A stretch of DNA of 64,000 bases from Palsa-883 sp963847615 (GCA_963847615.1 CAWKAN010000017.1:620001-684000); one strand, 5' to 3'; numbered from the stretch's first letter, positions 34,517-44,060 are shown. The notes: generated from the letters alone by a model not told the origin. Numbers and translations: made by a program.

Positions 34517-34699
34517 ATGGCGACGGCGAAACCGGGGAACGCAGGCTTCGACGTCCGGCAAGCCCGGCGGCACGATGCGCTGCCGCCCGACCGGCGGCCG
34601 CGCCCGAAGCCCGATCCGCAACCCGCCCCGCCACCGCCGATCGAGCTGCCGCCGCATCCCGAACCGATCCCCACCCCCGAAACACCCGCGGCGCGCTGA
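34517..34699 (+). CDS. Small proline-rich protein after groEL
   Basis: 60 residues beginning MATAKPGNAGFDVRQARRHD and continuing into a Pro/Glu-rich tail (PAPPPPIELPPHPEPIPTPE). It lies 10 bp after the groEL stop on the same strand. Disordered; no family recognised. Could be a real partner of this chaperonin or a chance frame. Confidence 0.45.
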   Translation: MATAKPGNAGFDVRQARRHDALPPDRRPRPKPDPQPAPPPPIELPPHPEPIPTPETPAAR

Positions 34700-34820
34700 T
34701 CCGGTTTGCCGACCTCGGCGCAACATCGGGGAGGCAGCGCTGCTACGGCGTTCACCAAAGCCACGCCGGTTCCGGCTTCGAGACATCCGCGCCGTTACCG
34801 GAGTCGATAAACCCGCGCCG

Positions 34821-36544
34821 CTATCGGCGACGCCGCAGCAGGGCGCGCAACTCGCCGAGCCGCCTGGTGTTCAGCACATCCTCCGGCTCCAGCCAGCCGC
34901 GGCGCGCCTGATCGACGCCGAAGCGCAGGAAATCGAGATCCGTCGTGGCATGCGCGTCGGTCGAGATCGCCAGCTTGAGGCCGAGTTGCTTGGCCAGGCG
35001 GCAATGCGCGTCGGTCAGGTCCAGCCGATCGGGCTGGGCATTTACCTCCAGATAGCAGCCACGCTCGACCGCGCCGCGCATCACCCGCTCCATGTCGAGC
35101 GCATAGGGGGGACGCTGGTTGATCAGCCGTCCGCTCGGATGCGCCAGAATGCTGAAGCAACGATTGTCCATCGCCCGCAGCACGCGCTCGGTCTGTTTCT
35201 GCTGCGACAACTCGAAATGCGAATGGATGGCGCCGACCACCAGGTCGAGCCGGCGCAGGATCGCATCGGGCAGGTCGAGCGTGCCGTCCTCCAGGATGTC
35301 CACCTCGCTCGACGTCAGCACGACGAAGCCCGCGAGACCGGCATTGAGCCGCTCGATCGCGGCGATCTGCCGGGCCAACCGCCTGGCGTCCAGGCCGTGC
35401 GCCACGGTGACGCGCTTGCTGTGGTCGGTGATGGCGATATACCCGTGGCCCTTCGCCCGCGCCGCGCGGACCATGTCCGGCAGGCTGGCCCTGCCGTCGC
35501 TGGCGGTGGTGTGGACGTGCAGGTCGCCGCGCATGTCGGCTTCGGTCACCAGGCGCGGCAGCCGCCCGCTGCGCGCCGCCTCGATCTCGCCCTGGTCCTC
35601 GCGCAGCTCGGGGGAACCGTCGCCAGGCCGAGGCGTTGATACAGCTCGGCCTCGGTGCGCCCGGCGAGCCGCTTTTCGCCCTTGAACAGACCGTATTCGT
35701 TGAGCTTCAGGCCTTGCTCGATGGCGATCTGGCGCAGCGCGATGTTGTGCGCCTTCGCGCCGGTGAAGTAGCAGAGGGCGGCGCCGAAGCTGTGCTGCCC
35801 CACCACGCGCAGGTCAACCTGCAGACCGTTGCGCAGCACGACGGTGGCGCGCGTCGGCCCCTGCGCGACGACCTGGCTGACGTCCTCGTAGCCGACAAAG
35901 CGCTGCATCACCGCGCGGCTTGGCGCGGCGGCGACCACGATGTCGAGATCGCCGACCGTCTCGCGCCGCCTGCGGTAGCTGCCCGCCACCTCGACCTGCT
36001 GCACGCCCGCGGCCTGGCGAAGCTGCGCGAGCAGCGGGGCGACGATCTGTTCCGCCGCCGCCAGCTTGGTGCGCGGCGCCTGGCCGGCGCCTTGCGCGAT
36101 GGCGGCCAGCAGGTTTGCCTCGATACCCGGACCGAAGCCCGGCAGCTCGCGCAGTTTGCCGGCCTTGGCTGCGGCGGCAAGCTGGTCCACCGTTTCGATG
36201 CCGAGCGTGTCGTGCAGCACATGCACCCGCTTGGGGCCGAGGCCGGGCAGCGCGAGCAGGGTGGTGATGCCCGGCGGCAGCTCGCGCGCCAGCTCGTCGA
36301 GCAGCGGCAGATGGCCGCCGCGCACGATGCTGGCGATCTTCCCGGCCAGGTCTTTGCCGATGCCGGGCAGCGCGTCGAGGTCCTCGCCCGCGGCCAGCAT
36401 GTCGGCGACGCTGCGCGGCAGCGCGCCGAGCATGCGCGCGGCCCGCCGGTAGGCACGCACACGGAACGGGTTGGCGCCTTCGATGTCGAGCAGGTCGGCA
36501 ACCGTGTTGAGCTGGCTGGCGATTTCGGCGTTGACCACCGGCAT
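34821..36544 (-). pseudogene. polX: PolX-type DNA polymerase/PHP exonuclease, split by a frameshift
   Basis: Two frames form one PolX protein (about 575 residues). The first (36544-35546) has the HhH motifs (LPGIGKDLAGKIA, LPGLGPKRVHVLH) and the polymerase GSYRRRRETVGDLDIVV with catalytic aspartates. The second (35549-34821) is the PHP domain (DLHVHTTASDG, ITDHSKRV, ILAHPSGR, STDAHAT). They meet near 35610, where the minus strand has GTTCCCCC; one more C would keep the frame as ATVPPELREDQGEIEAARSG. The single-base loss in a C-run may be a real mutation, phase variation or a sequencing error. PolX enzymes act in base-excision repair. Confidence 0.88.
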
Positions 36545-36627
36545 GGCAGGGTTCGCGCGTGATTCGGTTCGCTCCGAAGACGATCGGAACGGGTCGCCAG
36601 ACTGCGCCGGCGGACCGGCGGCGCGCC

Positions 36628-36641
36628 TTGACCTGCATCAA
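36628..36641 (-). promoter_or_regulatory. FNR-type box upstream of polX
   Basis: TTGACCTGCATCAA on the plus strand, one mismatch to consensus. A -41.5 site places transcription start near 36593, a leader of about 49 nt before ATG 36544. Confidence 0.6.
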
Positions 36642-36819
36642 CGCGGCCGTTCTTGGCCGGACGACGTTGCCTCGCCACGACGTTGCCTCCCCGTCATGGC
36701 CGGGCCCTTGTCCCCGGGCGCTTGTCCCTACGGCATTCACCTATCGTTGCCCGAGGCGGTCGGCGCACTCCGGTGATGCGACCTGGGCGCTGGCTGCATC
36801 GCAAGCAAGTAAGGATTCC

Positions 36820-36964
36820 AACACGGAGGAAGCGCGGAGGGCCACGAAGGCCACGGAGAAGCAAGGAATTTGGGCGCTTCGCGCTGTCGTCGGTTCCGCC
36901 ACCGCGCGCAGCGCATCGATGCCTTCTCCGTGGCCTTCGTGACCCTCCGCGCTTCCTCCGGGTT
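36820..36964. repeat. 42-bp-arm inverted repeat with CACGGAG repeats
   Basis: Arms 36820-36861 and 36923-36964 pair with only a few mismatches. The loop shares GGCGCTTCGCGC and GCGCGCAGCGC with the element at 4854-5041, and AAGCAAGTAA precedes both. Confidence 0.75.
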
Positions 36965-36982
36965 AAAATTCTTGGCTCATAT

Positions 36983-37009
36983 GGCGTTGACTGTTGGACG
37001 GCCCCGTAG
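36983..37009. repeat. Half of an intergenic palindrome, cut by IS110
   Basis: Matches the first arm of the complete copy at 8952-8978 up to CCCCGTAG, where the IS110 element begins. The inner part of the palindrome resumes at 39501. Confidence 0.7.
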
Positions 37010-37220
37010 CAACCATTAATCGTCGGCTGGTTTAGCGGCCCTCCTGCGTTCAGCGTGCCGCCGTGCTCGGTCCGGTCAAGGCCGCTGCGCGCCGCTTCGC
37101 GGTGGCCTACGGCCCTCCTTGACCGGCCCTGTGCGCGACGGCTGGCATGACGCAGGTCGGGACGAAGGAACAGGTCGTTTGCGGTCGAACCCAGGAACAT
37201 CTCCTGATGCTGCGGAGCGG

Positions 37221-37324
37221 TCATGGGCTGGCCGGCTTTGTCACCCAGGGCGTACCGCGCGCGACGACGGTGTTGGCGAACACCAGCAGTTTGCGGGCGC
37301 AGGCCACCAGGGCGCTTTTATGGG
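37221..37324 (-). pseudogene. IS110 transposase, C-terminal piece
   Basis: The minus strand reads PHKSALVACARKLLVFANTV ... to a stop at 37221, the usual end of an IS110 transposase. It continues the piece at 38439-39294 once the IS30 element is removed. Confidence 0.75.
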
Positions 37325-38438
37325 GGCGGATTCAAGTTTGGGAGCGAACACCACCGGGTGACCCGACAGTTTAGGGTGGTGGGATGGCAATTTCGAGAAC
37401 GTCGGCTGACGGTTGTTGATCGCACGATGATTGAGGTGCGTCTGCATGACGGCTGGGGGGTCCGATCGATTGCCCGGGCCCTCTGCCGATCGCCTGGGAC
37501 GATTTCGGCTGAGATCAAGCGGCATCGCGATGCCGCGGGGTACCTGGCGCACACGGCGGAGACCCAAGCCCTTGCCGGCCGGCGCCGGTCTGGCTGCAAA
37601 CCGCGGCTGGCTAGCGATGGCGCGCTGTTTGGTGAAGTGGCCAGGCTGTTGCGCTTGAAATGGTCCCCTGAGCAAATATCGGGCAGGCGCAAGCGGATCG
37701 AGCATGGAATGGAGCAGCAATCGGGCCTGCGTGTGTCGCACGAGGCGATCTACACCGCGATCTACGCCTTGCCGCGCGGCGAACTGCGCCGCGAGCTGAT
37801 CGCGTGCTTGCGCCAGGACAAGCCAAACCGCGGTCGCAAGCCAAAAGGCAGCGAGCGCCGCGGCAAGCTCTGCGGCATGACCAATATCAAGGACCGGCCT
37901 GAGGAAATCGAGGGCCGTCTGGTGCCGGGCCATTGGGAGGGCGACTTCATTGTGGGTGCCGGAGGGGCCAGTGCGATCGGCACGTTGGTGGAACGCACGA
38001 CCCGCTATGTCGTCCTGGTGCGGATGCCCACGCGCAAGGCGGATGTCGCCGCCTGCGCTTTCGCCGGGGCCTTGAACGCCATTCCGGCTCCGCTGCGCAA
38101 AACGTTGACCTACGACCAGGGCAAGGAAATGGCGGAGCACGAGAGCCTTGCCCTCAATACCGGCATGCGCATCTTCTTTGCTGACCCGCATGCGCCGTGG
38201 CAGCGCGGCTCCAACGAGAACACCAATGGCCTGCTGCGCCAGTATTTCCCGAAAGGCACGTCCTTGTCGGGGCTGGACCAAGGCGACCTCGACACCGTCG
38301 CCGCCAGCCTCAACAATCGACCCAGAAAGACGTTGGACTACGCAACGCCGAACGAGCAATTCAGCAATCTGCTTGCCGCAGCGGCCAGCGCAAACCGAAC
38401 GTCATCCGGTGGTGTTCGTTCCCAAACTTAAATCCGCC
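37325..38438 (+). mobile_element. IS30-family insertion sequence
   Basis: Ends are near-perfect inverted repeats: GGCGGATTCAAGTTTGGG at the left and its complement with one change (TTTAAG) at the right, continuing through GAACACCACCGG. It carries one intact transposase gene. No clear short target duplication was recognised. Confidence 0.85.
37358..38431 (+). CDS. IS30-family transposase
   Basis: 357 residues if the GTG just inside the left end is the start; the true start is not certain. Helix-turn-helix region VRSIARALCRSPGTISAEIK, then SHEAIYTAIYALP, and the DDE core GHWEGDFIVGAGG, TLTYDQGKEMAEH and DPHAPWQRGSNENTNGLLRQ. The gene looks intact and has inserted in the IS110 transposase. Confidence 0.92.
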   Translation: MTRQFRVVGWQFRERRLTVVDRTMIEVRLHDGWGVRSIARALCRSPGTISAEIKRHRDAAGYLAHTAETQALAGRRRSGCKPRLASDGALFGEVARLLRLKWSPEQISGRRKRIEHGMEQQSGLRVSHEAIYTAIYALPRGELRRELIACLRQDKPNRGRKPKGSERRGKLCGMTNIKDRPEEIEGRLVPGHWEGDFIVGAGGASAIGTLVERTTRYVVLVRMPTRKADVAACAFAGALNAIPAPLRKTLTYDQGKEMAEHESLALNTGMRIFFADPHAPWQRGSNENTNGLLRQYFPKGTSLSGLDQGDLDTVAASLNNRPRKTLDYATPNEQFSNLLAAAASANRTSSGGVRSQT

Positions 38439-39294
38439 GGGTCTTTCCGCGTGCCATGAGACGTGCATAGAGCGCCTTCAGGGCTGGGTTCCAGCGGAAC
38501 GCCCCCGGCAGTGCGGCGGCGTAGAGCGAGCGGCGGAGCCGGCTGCGGCCGCCGCCGATGTGGGTCTCGCCTTTGCGTTTGCCGCTTTGATGGACAAACG
38601 GCGCCAAGCCGGCCAGCGCGGCGGCTTCCTCGCGGCTGACCTGACCGAGTTCGGGCATGCGCAGGACCACGGCGAGCGCGGTGCGTTCGCCGATGCTTGG
38701 CACGCTCAGCACCAGCTCGAAGCGTTGTGCCAGATCCGCGTGGCCGTGCGTCGCGCCGACGAGGCGCTTCAGCTCGGCGGTGCGCCGCTGTTCCAGCCGC
38801 GCGATGTCGGTGGTGACCACGCGCCGCAAACGTTTGTCGCTGATATGCTCGAGTTGGGTCTTGCAGCGGGCGATATCCTCCTCGACCTGCTCGATGAAGG
38901 TCAGATGATCGGTCAGCGCGTCCAGCCGCGGATCGGGCGGTATCTTGTTCCGCGCATCGATCGCCACGGTGCAGGCGGCGATCAGGATGGCGTCGATGCG
39001 GTCGGTCTTAGCGCGCCGCAGATGTAGCTTGGCGAACGCCTTGACCTGTAGCGGCTGCAGCACGACGACGATGAAACCGGCGCCCTGCAGGTGGCGGGTG
39101 ACGCCGCGTTCATAGCCGCCGGTGGCCTCGATGCCGATGCGTTGCACACCGGCTTTGGCGAGTTCGCCGGCCAGGCGCTTCCAGCCGAGGCGGCTGTTCT
39201 CGACCGTCCAGGTGCTCGTCTGGCCATGGATAGCGACGTCAAGCTTGTCCTTGGCGGTATCGATCCCTGCCGTGAGCATGGTAGACTTTGTCAT
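38439..39294 (-). pseudogene. IS110 transposase, N-terminal and central piece
   Basis: Starts MTKSTMLTAGIDTAKDKLDV with the DEDD-type catalytic residues (GIDTAKDKLD, GIEATGGYERG, RRAKTDRIDA), then the Transposase_20 domain (LSVPSIGERTALAVVL, EEAAALAGLAPFVHQSG with the conserved serine region). Coding identity is lost after ARLMARGK at the IS30 boundary. Confidence 0.9.
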
Positions 39295-39500
39295 CTTCTA
39301 CGACCCTGCCTTGTTAAGCGAACCTAAAGTTCAGGCAACCATCCGGGTCCGACGAAGAGGCTGGCGCGATCTTGCTACGTATGAGCCCGTAACGGCTCAG
39401 GGCGGACCGATCCGACGCCAGCCACCCGGCCCTGGGTGGCCACCCAGGGCCGGGCGCTCCCTTCGGAACAACGCAAAGATAGCAGCGGGCGGTATTACAA
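39295..39500 (-). ncRNA. Candidate IS110 bridge-RNA region
   Basis: About 206 bp of non-coding DNA between the transposase start and the inferred element end, the place where IS110-group elements encode the bridge RNA. It has strong secondary structure, including a 30-bp perfect palindrome at 39425-39454 (CCCGGCCCTGGGTGG and its complement). Assigned by position and family knowledge only; loops were not matched to donor and target. Confidence 0.4.
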
Positions 39501-39724
39501 GGGCGGAAAAGCGCAGCGCCTTCCGCCATCGGACGGTGGCGGGATATGTTGTTGGGGACGTCGGCAGATGCGAGCGGCTCGCCCGGCGGTGCGTGGATGG
39601 CTGGGTGATCCCCGGGACAAGCGCCCGGGGACAAGGGCCCGGCCATGACGGAGAGAGGCTGCCCGGATCAGGCAAAATGAGACTTGCTGGCATCAACGGC
39701 CTCGCGCTGCGGGCGGCCGCCCCA

Positions 39725-39806
39725 CGCCTGCCCGCCTCGCGCCTGCCCGCTTGGCGCCTGCCCGCTTGGCGCCTGCCCGCTTGGCGCCTGCCCGCTTGGC
39801 GCCTGA
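39725..39806. repeat. 15-bp tandem repeat next to the pncB control site
   Basis: CGCCTGCCCGCTTGG is repeated four times (39740-39799), with a variant copy before (39725-39739) and seven bases of a sixth after. The array abuts the FNR-type box at 39807. Confidence 0.85.
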
Positions 39807-39820
39807 TTGACCGAGATCAA
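39807..39820 (+). promoter_or_regulatory. FNR-type box upstream of pncB
   Basis: TTGACCGAGATCAA, one mismatch to consensus. Its centre (39813.5) is 41.5 bp before the A of ATG 39855, so a class II promoter would start transcription at or very near the start codon. Confidence 0.7.
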
Positions 39821-39854
39821 GGCAGCGTTGCGCGGGACGGCGGATCGTTTTGCC

Positions 39855-41225
39855 ATGCTTGAGCAGACCCTGCTGCTGACCGATCTGTACGAACTCGCCA
39901 TGTTCGAGGCCTATGCCGCACACGGCATGGCCGATACCGCCGTGTTCGAGCTGTTCGTCCGCAAGCTGCCGGAAGGGCGCGGCTTCCTCATGGCGGCGGG
40001 CCTGGAACAGGCGGTGGGGTTCCTTGAGGGCATGCGGTTCACCGCCGACGAACTGCAATGGCTGCGCGCGACTGCGCTGTTCGCCCCGGCATTCCTGGAC
40101 GGGCTGGCAGCGCTGCGCTTCACCGGCGACGTCGACGCGATGGCGGAGGGCACGCCGTGCTTCGCCGACGAACCGATCCTGCGCGTGACGGCGCCGCTGC
40201 CGCAGGCGCAACTGGTCGAGACGCGGCTGATCAACCTGCTGCATTTCCAGACCGTCATCGCCTCGAAGGCGGCGCGCATGGTGCTGGCCGCGCCGGGCAA
40301 GCAACTGGTGGATTTCGGCCTGCGCCGGGCGCACGGCGCCGAAGCCGGGCTGCTCGCGGCGCGCGCGAGCTACCTGGCCGGCTTTGCCGGCACCGCGACG
40401 GTGCTGGCCGGGCGCGCCTTCGCCATCCCGATGGTCGGCACGATGGCACACTCCTTCGTCCAGGCGCATGACGACGAGGCGACCGCGTTCGAGCGCTTCG
40501 CCCGGGCGCGGCCGCAGGCGCTGACCCTGCTGATCGACACCTACGACACCGAACGCGCCGCGGCGATCGTCGCCCGGCTGGCCCCGCGCCTCGCCGCGGA
40601 CGGCATCACCATCGCCGCGGTGCGGCTGGACAGCGGCGACCTTGCCGCGCATGCGCGCGCGGTGCGCGGCATCCTCGACGCGGCGGGCCTGACCGCGATC
40701 CGCATCCTGGCCAGCGGCGGGCTGGACGAACACAACCTGCTGGCGCTGTGCCGCGCCGGCGCACCGATCGACGGTTTCGGTATCGGCACGAGCCTGACCA
40801 CCTCGTCCGACGCGCCGGCGCTGGATTGCGCCTACAAGCTGCAGGAATACGCCGGCCGCCCGCGGCGCAAGCGCAGCGAAGGCAAGGCGACATGGCCGGG
40901 CCGCAAGCAGGTCTACCGGCGCTACCACCAAGACGGGACCATCGCAGGCGACGTGGTGGCGCTGCTCGACGAGACGGTGCAGGGCGAGGCGCTGCTGCGC
41001 CCGGCCATGCGCAACGGCCGACGGGTGGCCGACCTGCCCGGCCTGGCCGAGGCGCGCCTTCACGCCGCTTCCTCGTTGGCGCGCCTGCCGGCGGCGCTGC
41101 GCCGACTGGAGCCGGGTGGCGTCCCGGTGGAGATCAGCCAGGGGATTCGCCGGCTCACCGCCGAGCTCGACCGGGCGATGACGGCGGGCGACGCCCCGGG
41201 CGAAGCCCCGGGCCAGACAAGGTGA
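39855..41225 (+). CDS. pncB: Nicotinate phosphoribosyltransferase
   Basis: 456 residues from MLEQTLLLTDLYELAMFEAY, a strong NAPRTase signature. VDFGLRRAHGAEAGL, GTMAHSFVQAHDDE, VRLDSGDLAAHARAVRGILD and FGIGTSLTTSSDAPALD (phosphate-binding region) follow in the expected order. The enzyme joins nicotinate and PRPP for NAD salvage, which fits the PRPP synthetase gene at 50938. GTGA overlap couples it to the next gene. The spacing to the FNR box suggests a leaderless or nearly leaderless transcript. Confidence 0.92.
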   Translation: MLEQTLLLTDLYELAMFEAYAAHGMADTAVFELFVRKLPEGRGFLMAAGLEQAVGFLEGMRFTADELQWLRATALFAPAFLDGLAALRFTGDVDAMAEGTPCFADEPILRVTAPLPQAQLVETRLINLLHFQTVIASKAARMVLAAPGKQLVDFGLRRAHGAEAGLLAARASYLAGFAGTATVLAGRAFAIPMVGTMAHSFVQAHDDEATAFERFARARPQALTLLIDTYDTERAAAIVARLAPRLAADGITIAAVRLDSGDLAAHARAVRGILDAAGLTAIRILASGGLDEHNLLALCRAGAPIDGFGIGTSLTTSSDAPALDCAYKLQEYAGRPRRKRSEGKATWPGRKQVYRRYHQDGTIAGDVVALLDETVQGEALLRPAMRNGRRVADLPGLAEARLHAASSLARLPAALRRLEPGGVPVEISQGIRRLTAELDRAMTAGDAPGEAPGQTR

Positions 41226-42658
41226 GCCGAGCCCCCGCTCCCGCCGATGACCAGGCGGCGGTGATCGACTTCCTGTCACGCGCGGCGAGCTACGGTCTTG
41301 GCGACGGCGCGGTGCCGCGGATCGAGACCCATTGCTCGATCGTCTTCCTGGCCGCGGAGCGGGCCTACAAGCTGAAACGGGCGATCCGCTACGCCGCGCT
41401 CGACTACACGACGCGCGCACGGCGCGAGGCCGCCTGCACGGCGGAACTGGCGTTGAACCGGCGGACCGCGCCGGAGATCTATCTCGGCGTGCGAACGATC
41501 GCCCGCGCCGCGGATGGCGCACTGGGGTTCGACGGCAGCGGGCCGGCGCTCGACCACGTGGTGGTGATGCGCCAATTCGCCCAGTCCGACCTGTTCGACC
41601 ACATGGCCGAACACGGCACGCTGACGCCGGCGCTGATGCGCGCCCTCGGCGCGGCGGTGGCGCTGCTGCATCGCGCGGCGGAGATCACGCCGGCGTTCGG
41701 CGGCAGCGCGGCGATCCGCCGGGTGATCGCCGACAACGACCGCGAACTCGCCCGGGTCGCCACCGAGCTGGATGGCGCCGCCGTCGGCAGCCTGAGCCGC
41801 GGCGCCGGGGCCGCGCTCGATGCGGTCGCGGCGCTGCTGGATCGGCGCCGGGCCGCAGGCAAGGTCCGCCGCGGCCACGGCGACCTGCGGCTGGCCAATA
41901 TCTGCCTGTGGGCGGGCCGGCCGACGCTGTTCGACTGCGTCGAGTTCAGCGCCGAGATCGGCTGCATCGACGTGCTGTACGACCTGGCGTTCCTGCTGAT
42001 GGACCTGCAGGTGCGCGGCCTCGGCGCGCTGGGCAACGCGGTGTTCAACGCCTATCTGGACCGCGCGCCGGAGACCGACGGGCTGCCCGCCATGACGCTG
42101 TTTCTGGCCTTGCGCGCGGCAACCCGCGCCTATGCCCTGGCCGGCAGCGCGCGGCGCCATGCGGACCCCGGGGAGGCGGCGCGGCTGCTGGGGCTGGCAC
42201 GGCGGCACATCGAGGCCGGCATCGGCTTCCTCGCGCCGGCCCGACCGCTGCTGATCGTGCTGGGCGGCGATCGTGATCGCGGCCGGGCGGAGCTGGTTGG
42301 CAGCCTGGCGTGCCTCGCGCCGCCGGCGCCCGGCGCGCGGGTGTTGCGGCTGGCGCGGCAAGGCGCGGCGGTGTGGCGCGAGGCTGCCGCCACCTTGGCC
42401 GCCGGCTACGCCGTGCTGGTCGCCGGCGACTTCGCCGCGGCGGCGGAGCGGGAAGCCGCCGCCGAGCTGGCGTCGCGGCTTGCCGTGCGGCAGGTCGGCT
42501 TCTGGCTTGGGGCGGCGCCGGCAAACCCGGAGCCGCGGCACTGGCGGACGCTCGATGCGAGCCAGGGCATCGCGGCCGCCGTCACGCGTGCCGCACCGCT
42601 GATCGGCGGAGCCGACGCAGCGCGACAGGAAATCGCCGTCGGGTCGTGGTCGGGTTGA
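41222..42658 (+). CDS. Aminoglycoside-phosphotransferase-like kinase fused to a degenerate ATPase domain
   Basis: 478 residues from a GTG overlapping the pncB stop. The N-terminal kinase-like part has SIVFLAAERAYKLKRAIRYA, GKVRRGHGDLRLANICL (catalytic loop) and LFDCVEFSAEIGCIDVLYDL (metal-binding), as in the conserved bifunctional family (COG2187 with COG0645). The C-terminal ATPase domain should start with a Walker A motif, but the place reads VLGGDRDRGRAELVG without GK(S/T), so this half has probably lost ATP hydrolysis. Family members occur in low-oxygen stress regulons; substrate unknown. Confidence 0.82.
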   Translation: MSRAPAPADDQAAVIDFLSRAASYGLGDGAVPRIETHCSIVFLAAERAYKLKRAIRYAALDYTTRARREAACTAELALNRRTAPEIYLGVRTIARAADGALGFDGSGPALDHVVVMRQFAQSDLFDHMAEHGTLTPALMRALGAAVALLHRAAEITPAFGGSAAIRRVIADNDRELARVATELDGAAVGSLSRGAGAALDAVAALLDRRRAAGKVRRGHGDLRLANICLWAGRPTLFDCVEFSAEIGCIDVLYDLAFLLMDLQVRGLGALGNAVFNAYLDRAPETDGLPAMTLFLALRAATRAYALAGSARRHADPGEAARLLGLARRHIEAGIGFLAPARPLLIVLGGDRDRGRAELVGSLACLAPPAPGARVLRLARQGAAVWREAAATLAAGYAVLVAGDFAAAAEREAAAELASRLAVRQVGFWLGAAPANPEPRHWRTLDASQGIAAAVTRAAPLIGGADAARQEIAVGSWSG

Positions 42659-42886
42659 ACGTCGCTGACCGCCTCTTCTCGAACATTCGGGTCAGGCGAC
42701 AAAATGACAAGTCTTGGCCGATACCTGAATGGCAACATTGGAGCGCCGAACTCAAGTGGCAGACGTTCGCTCCCGGAAAATTATCGAGAGCAGACAACCC
42801 TTTACGAATGCGGCTGTCCCATCGACTTCCTCGCTGCGACGAACTGACCGTCTTGCAACCAGTCAGTATCACTATCACTATGACGA

Positions 42887-42910
42887 GGGCACCAAGTGTT
42901 AGATTCTATC
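42887..42910 (+). repeat. Solo IS630 right-end remnant
   Basis: GGGCACCAAGTGTTAGATTC then TATC matches the inner right end of the IS630 copies but lacks the last bases (CAC) before the TA. It directly abuts IS630 copy 1 in the same orientation. The 230 bp before it (42659-42886) hold nothing recognisable. Confidence 0.7.
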
Positions 42911-44060
42911 TAGTGGATAAAATCCAACGCATGAGTCCGATTTAGGATTCCCAGGATGCCGCTGTGGTGCGAGTCTGTGGGATGCGTACCGGCATCAAAG
43001 TTGAAGTGAGCGCCACGGATCGTGTCGATCTGGACGCCGTCGTAGCGAACCGAAACAGCCCGCAGAAGCATGTCTGGCGAGCGCAGATCGTGTTGTTGAC
43101 GGCAGATGGTTGCGGCACCGCCGAGATCATGCGTGTCACCGGCACGAGCAAAACCGCTGTCTGGCGCTGGCAGGAGCGTTTCATGACGGACGGTGTTGCC
43201 GGGCTGCTGCGCGACAAGACCCGTCCGTCGCGTATCCCTCGGCTTGGAGCAGAGCTTGAGGCAGGCGTCGTCGCCGCGACCCTGGCTGATCCACCAGGCG
43301 AGACGACGCACTGGACGGGCGCCGCTATGGCCAAGCTGCGTGGCATCAGCGTCAGTTCGGTGCAGCGCATCTGGCGCAGGCACGGCTTGCAGCCGCATCG
43401 GATGCGCCAGTTCAAGCTGTCCAACGACCCGCAGTTTGCCGCCAAGCTGCGTGACATCGTCGGGCTCTACGTCGATCCCCCGGCGCACGCTGTCGTCCTC
43501 TCGATCGATGAGAAAAGCCAGATCCAGGCGCTCGACCGCACCCAGCCAGGCCTGCCAATGAAGAAAGGCCGCTGCGGCAGCATGACGCACGACTACATCA
43601 GGAACGGCACCACCACGCTGTTTGCAGCCCTCAACGTGCTGGACGGCAAGGTCATCGGCCGCTGCATGCAGCGGCACCGGCATCAGGAATTCATCCGCTT
43701 TCTCAACTCGGTCGAGGCCGCAGTGCCGGCCGGCAAACTCATCCACGCCGTCGCCGACAACTACGCCACCCACAAGCATCCCAAGGTCCGCGAGTGGCTG
43801 GTGCGTCATCCGCGCTGGACATTCCATTTTACCCCGACCTCCGCCTCGTGGCTCAATGCCGTCGAGGGCTTCTTCGCCAAGCTGACACGGCGACAACTCA
43901 AGCGTGGCGTCTTCCGCTCCGTCGTCGAACTGCAAGCCGCCATCAAGAGATTCCTCACCGAGACCAATGCAGACCCGCGTCCCTTCCGATGGACCAAGGA
44001 ACCCGATAAAATCATCGCCGCCGTCAAAAGAGGGCACCAAGTGTTAAATTCTATCCACTA
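42911..44060 (+). mobile_element. IS630-family element, copy 1
   Basis: 1150 bp including the TA at each end. Ends TAGTGGATAAAATCC and ...GAATTTAACACTTGG (inverted at the right) share the outer TAGTGGATA. One transposase gene. Same element as 46086-47235 and 58107-59256. Confidence 0.93.

Larger units (their letters stand above)
36545..37009. other. Intergenic region of control site and repeats
   Basis: Contains the FNR-type box (36628-36641), a GGCCGGGCCCTTGTCCCCGG repeat near 36695-36725 that recurs inverted at 39612-39650, the 42-bp inverted repeat (36820-36964), and half of an intergenic palindrome (36983-37009). No gene seen. Confidence 0.65.
37010..39500 (-). mobile_element. IS110-family element interrupted by IS30
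   Basis: The outer limits are inferred from the split palindrome (half at 36983-37009, continuation from 39501). The transposase gene runs on the minus strand in two pieces either side of the IS30 insertion. A non-coding stretch of about 200 bp lies upstream of the transposase and another of 211 bp downstream. Confidence 0.7.

Noticed and set aside
42910..44040. 376-codon frame antisense to each IS630 transposase
   Set aside because: Present in all three copies only because the element is repeated; it has no motifs, and the sense frame has DDE residues.
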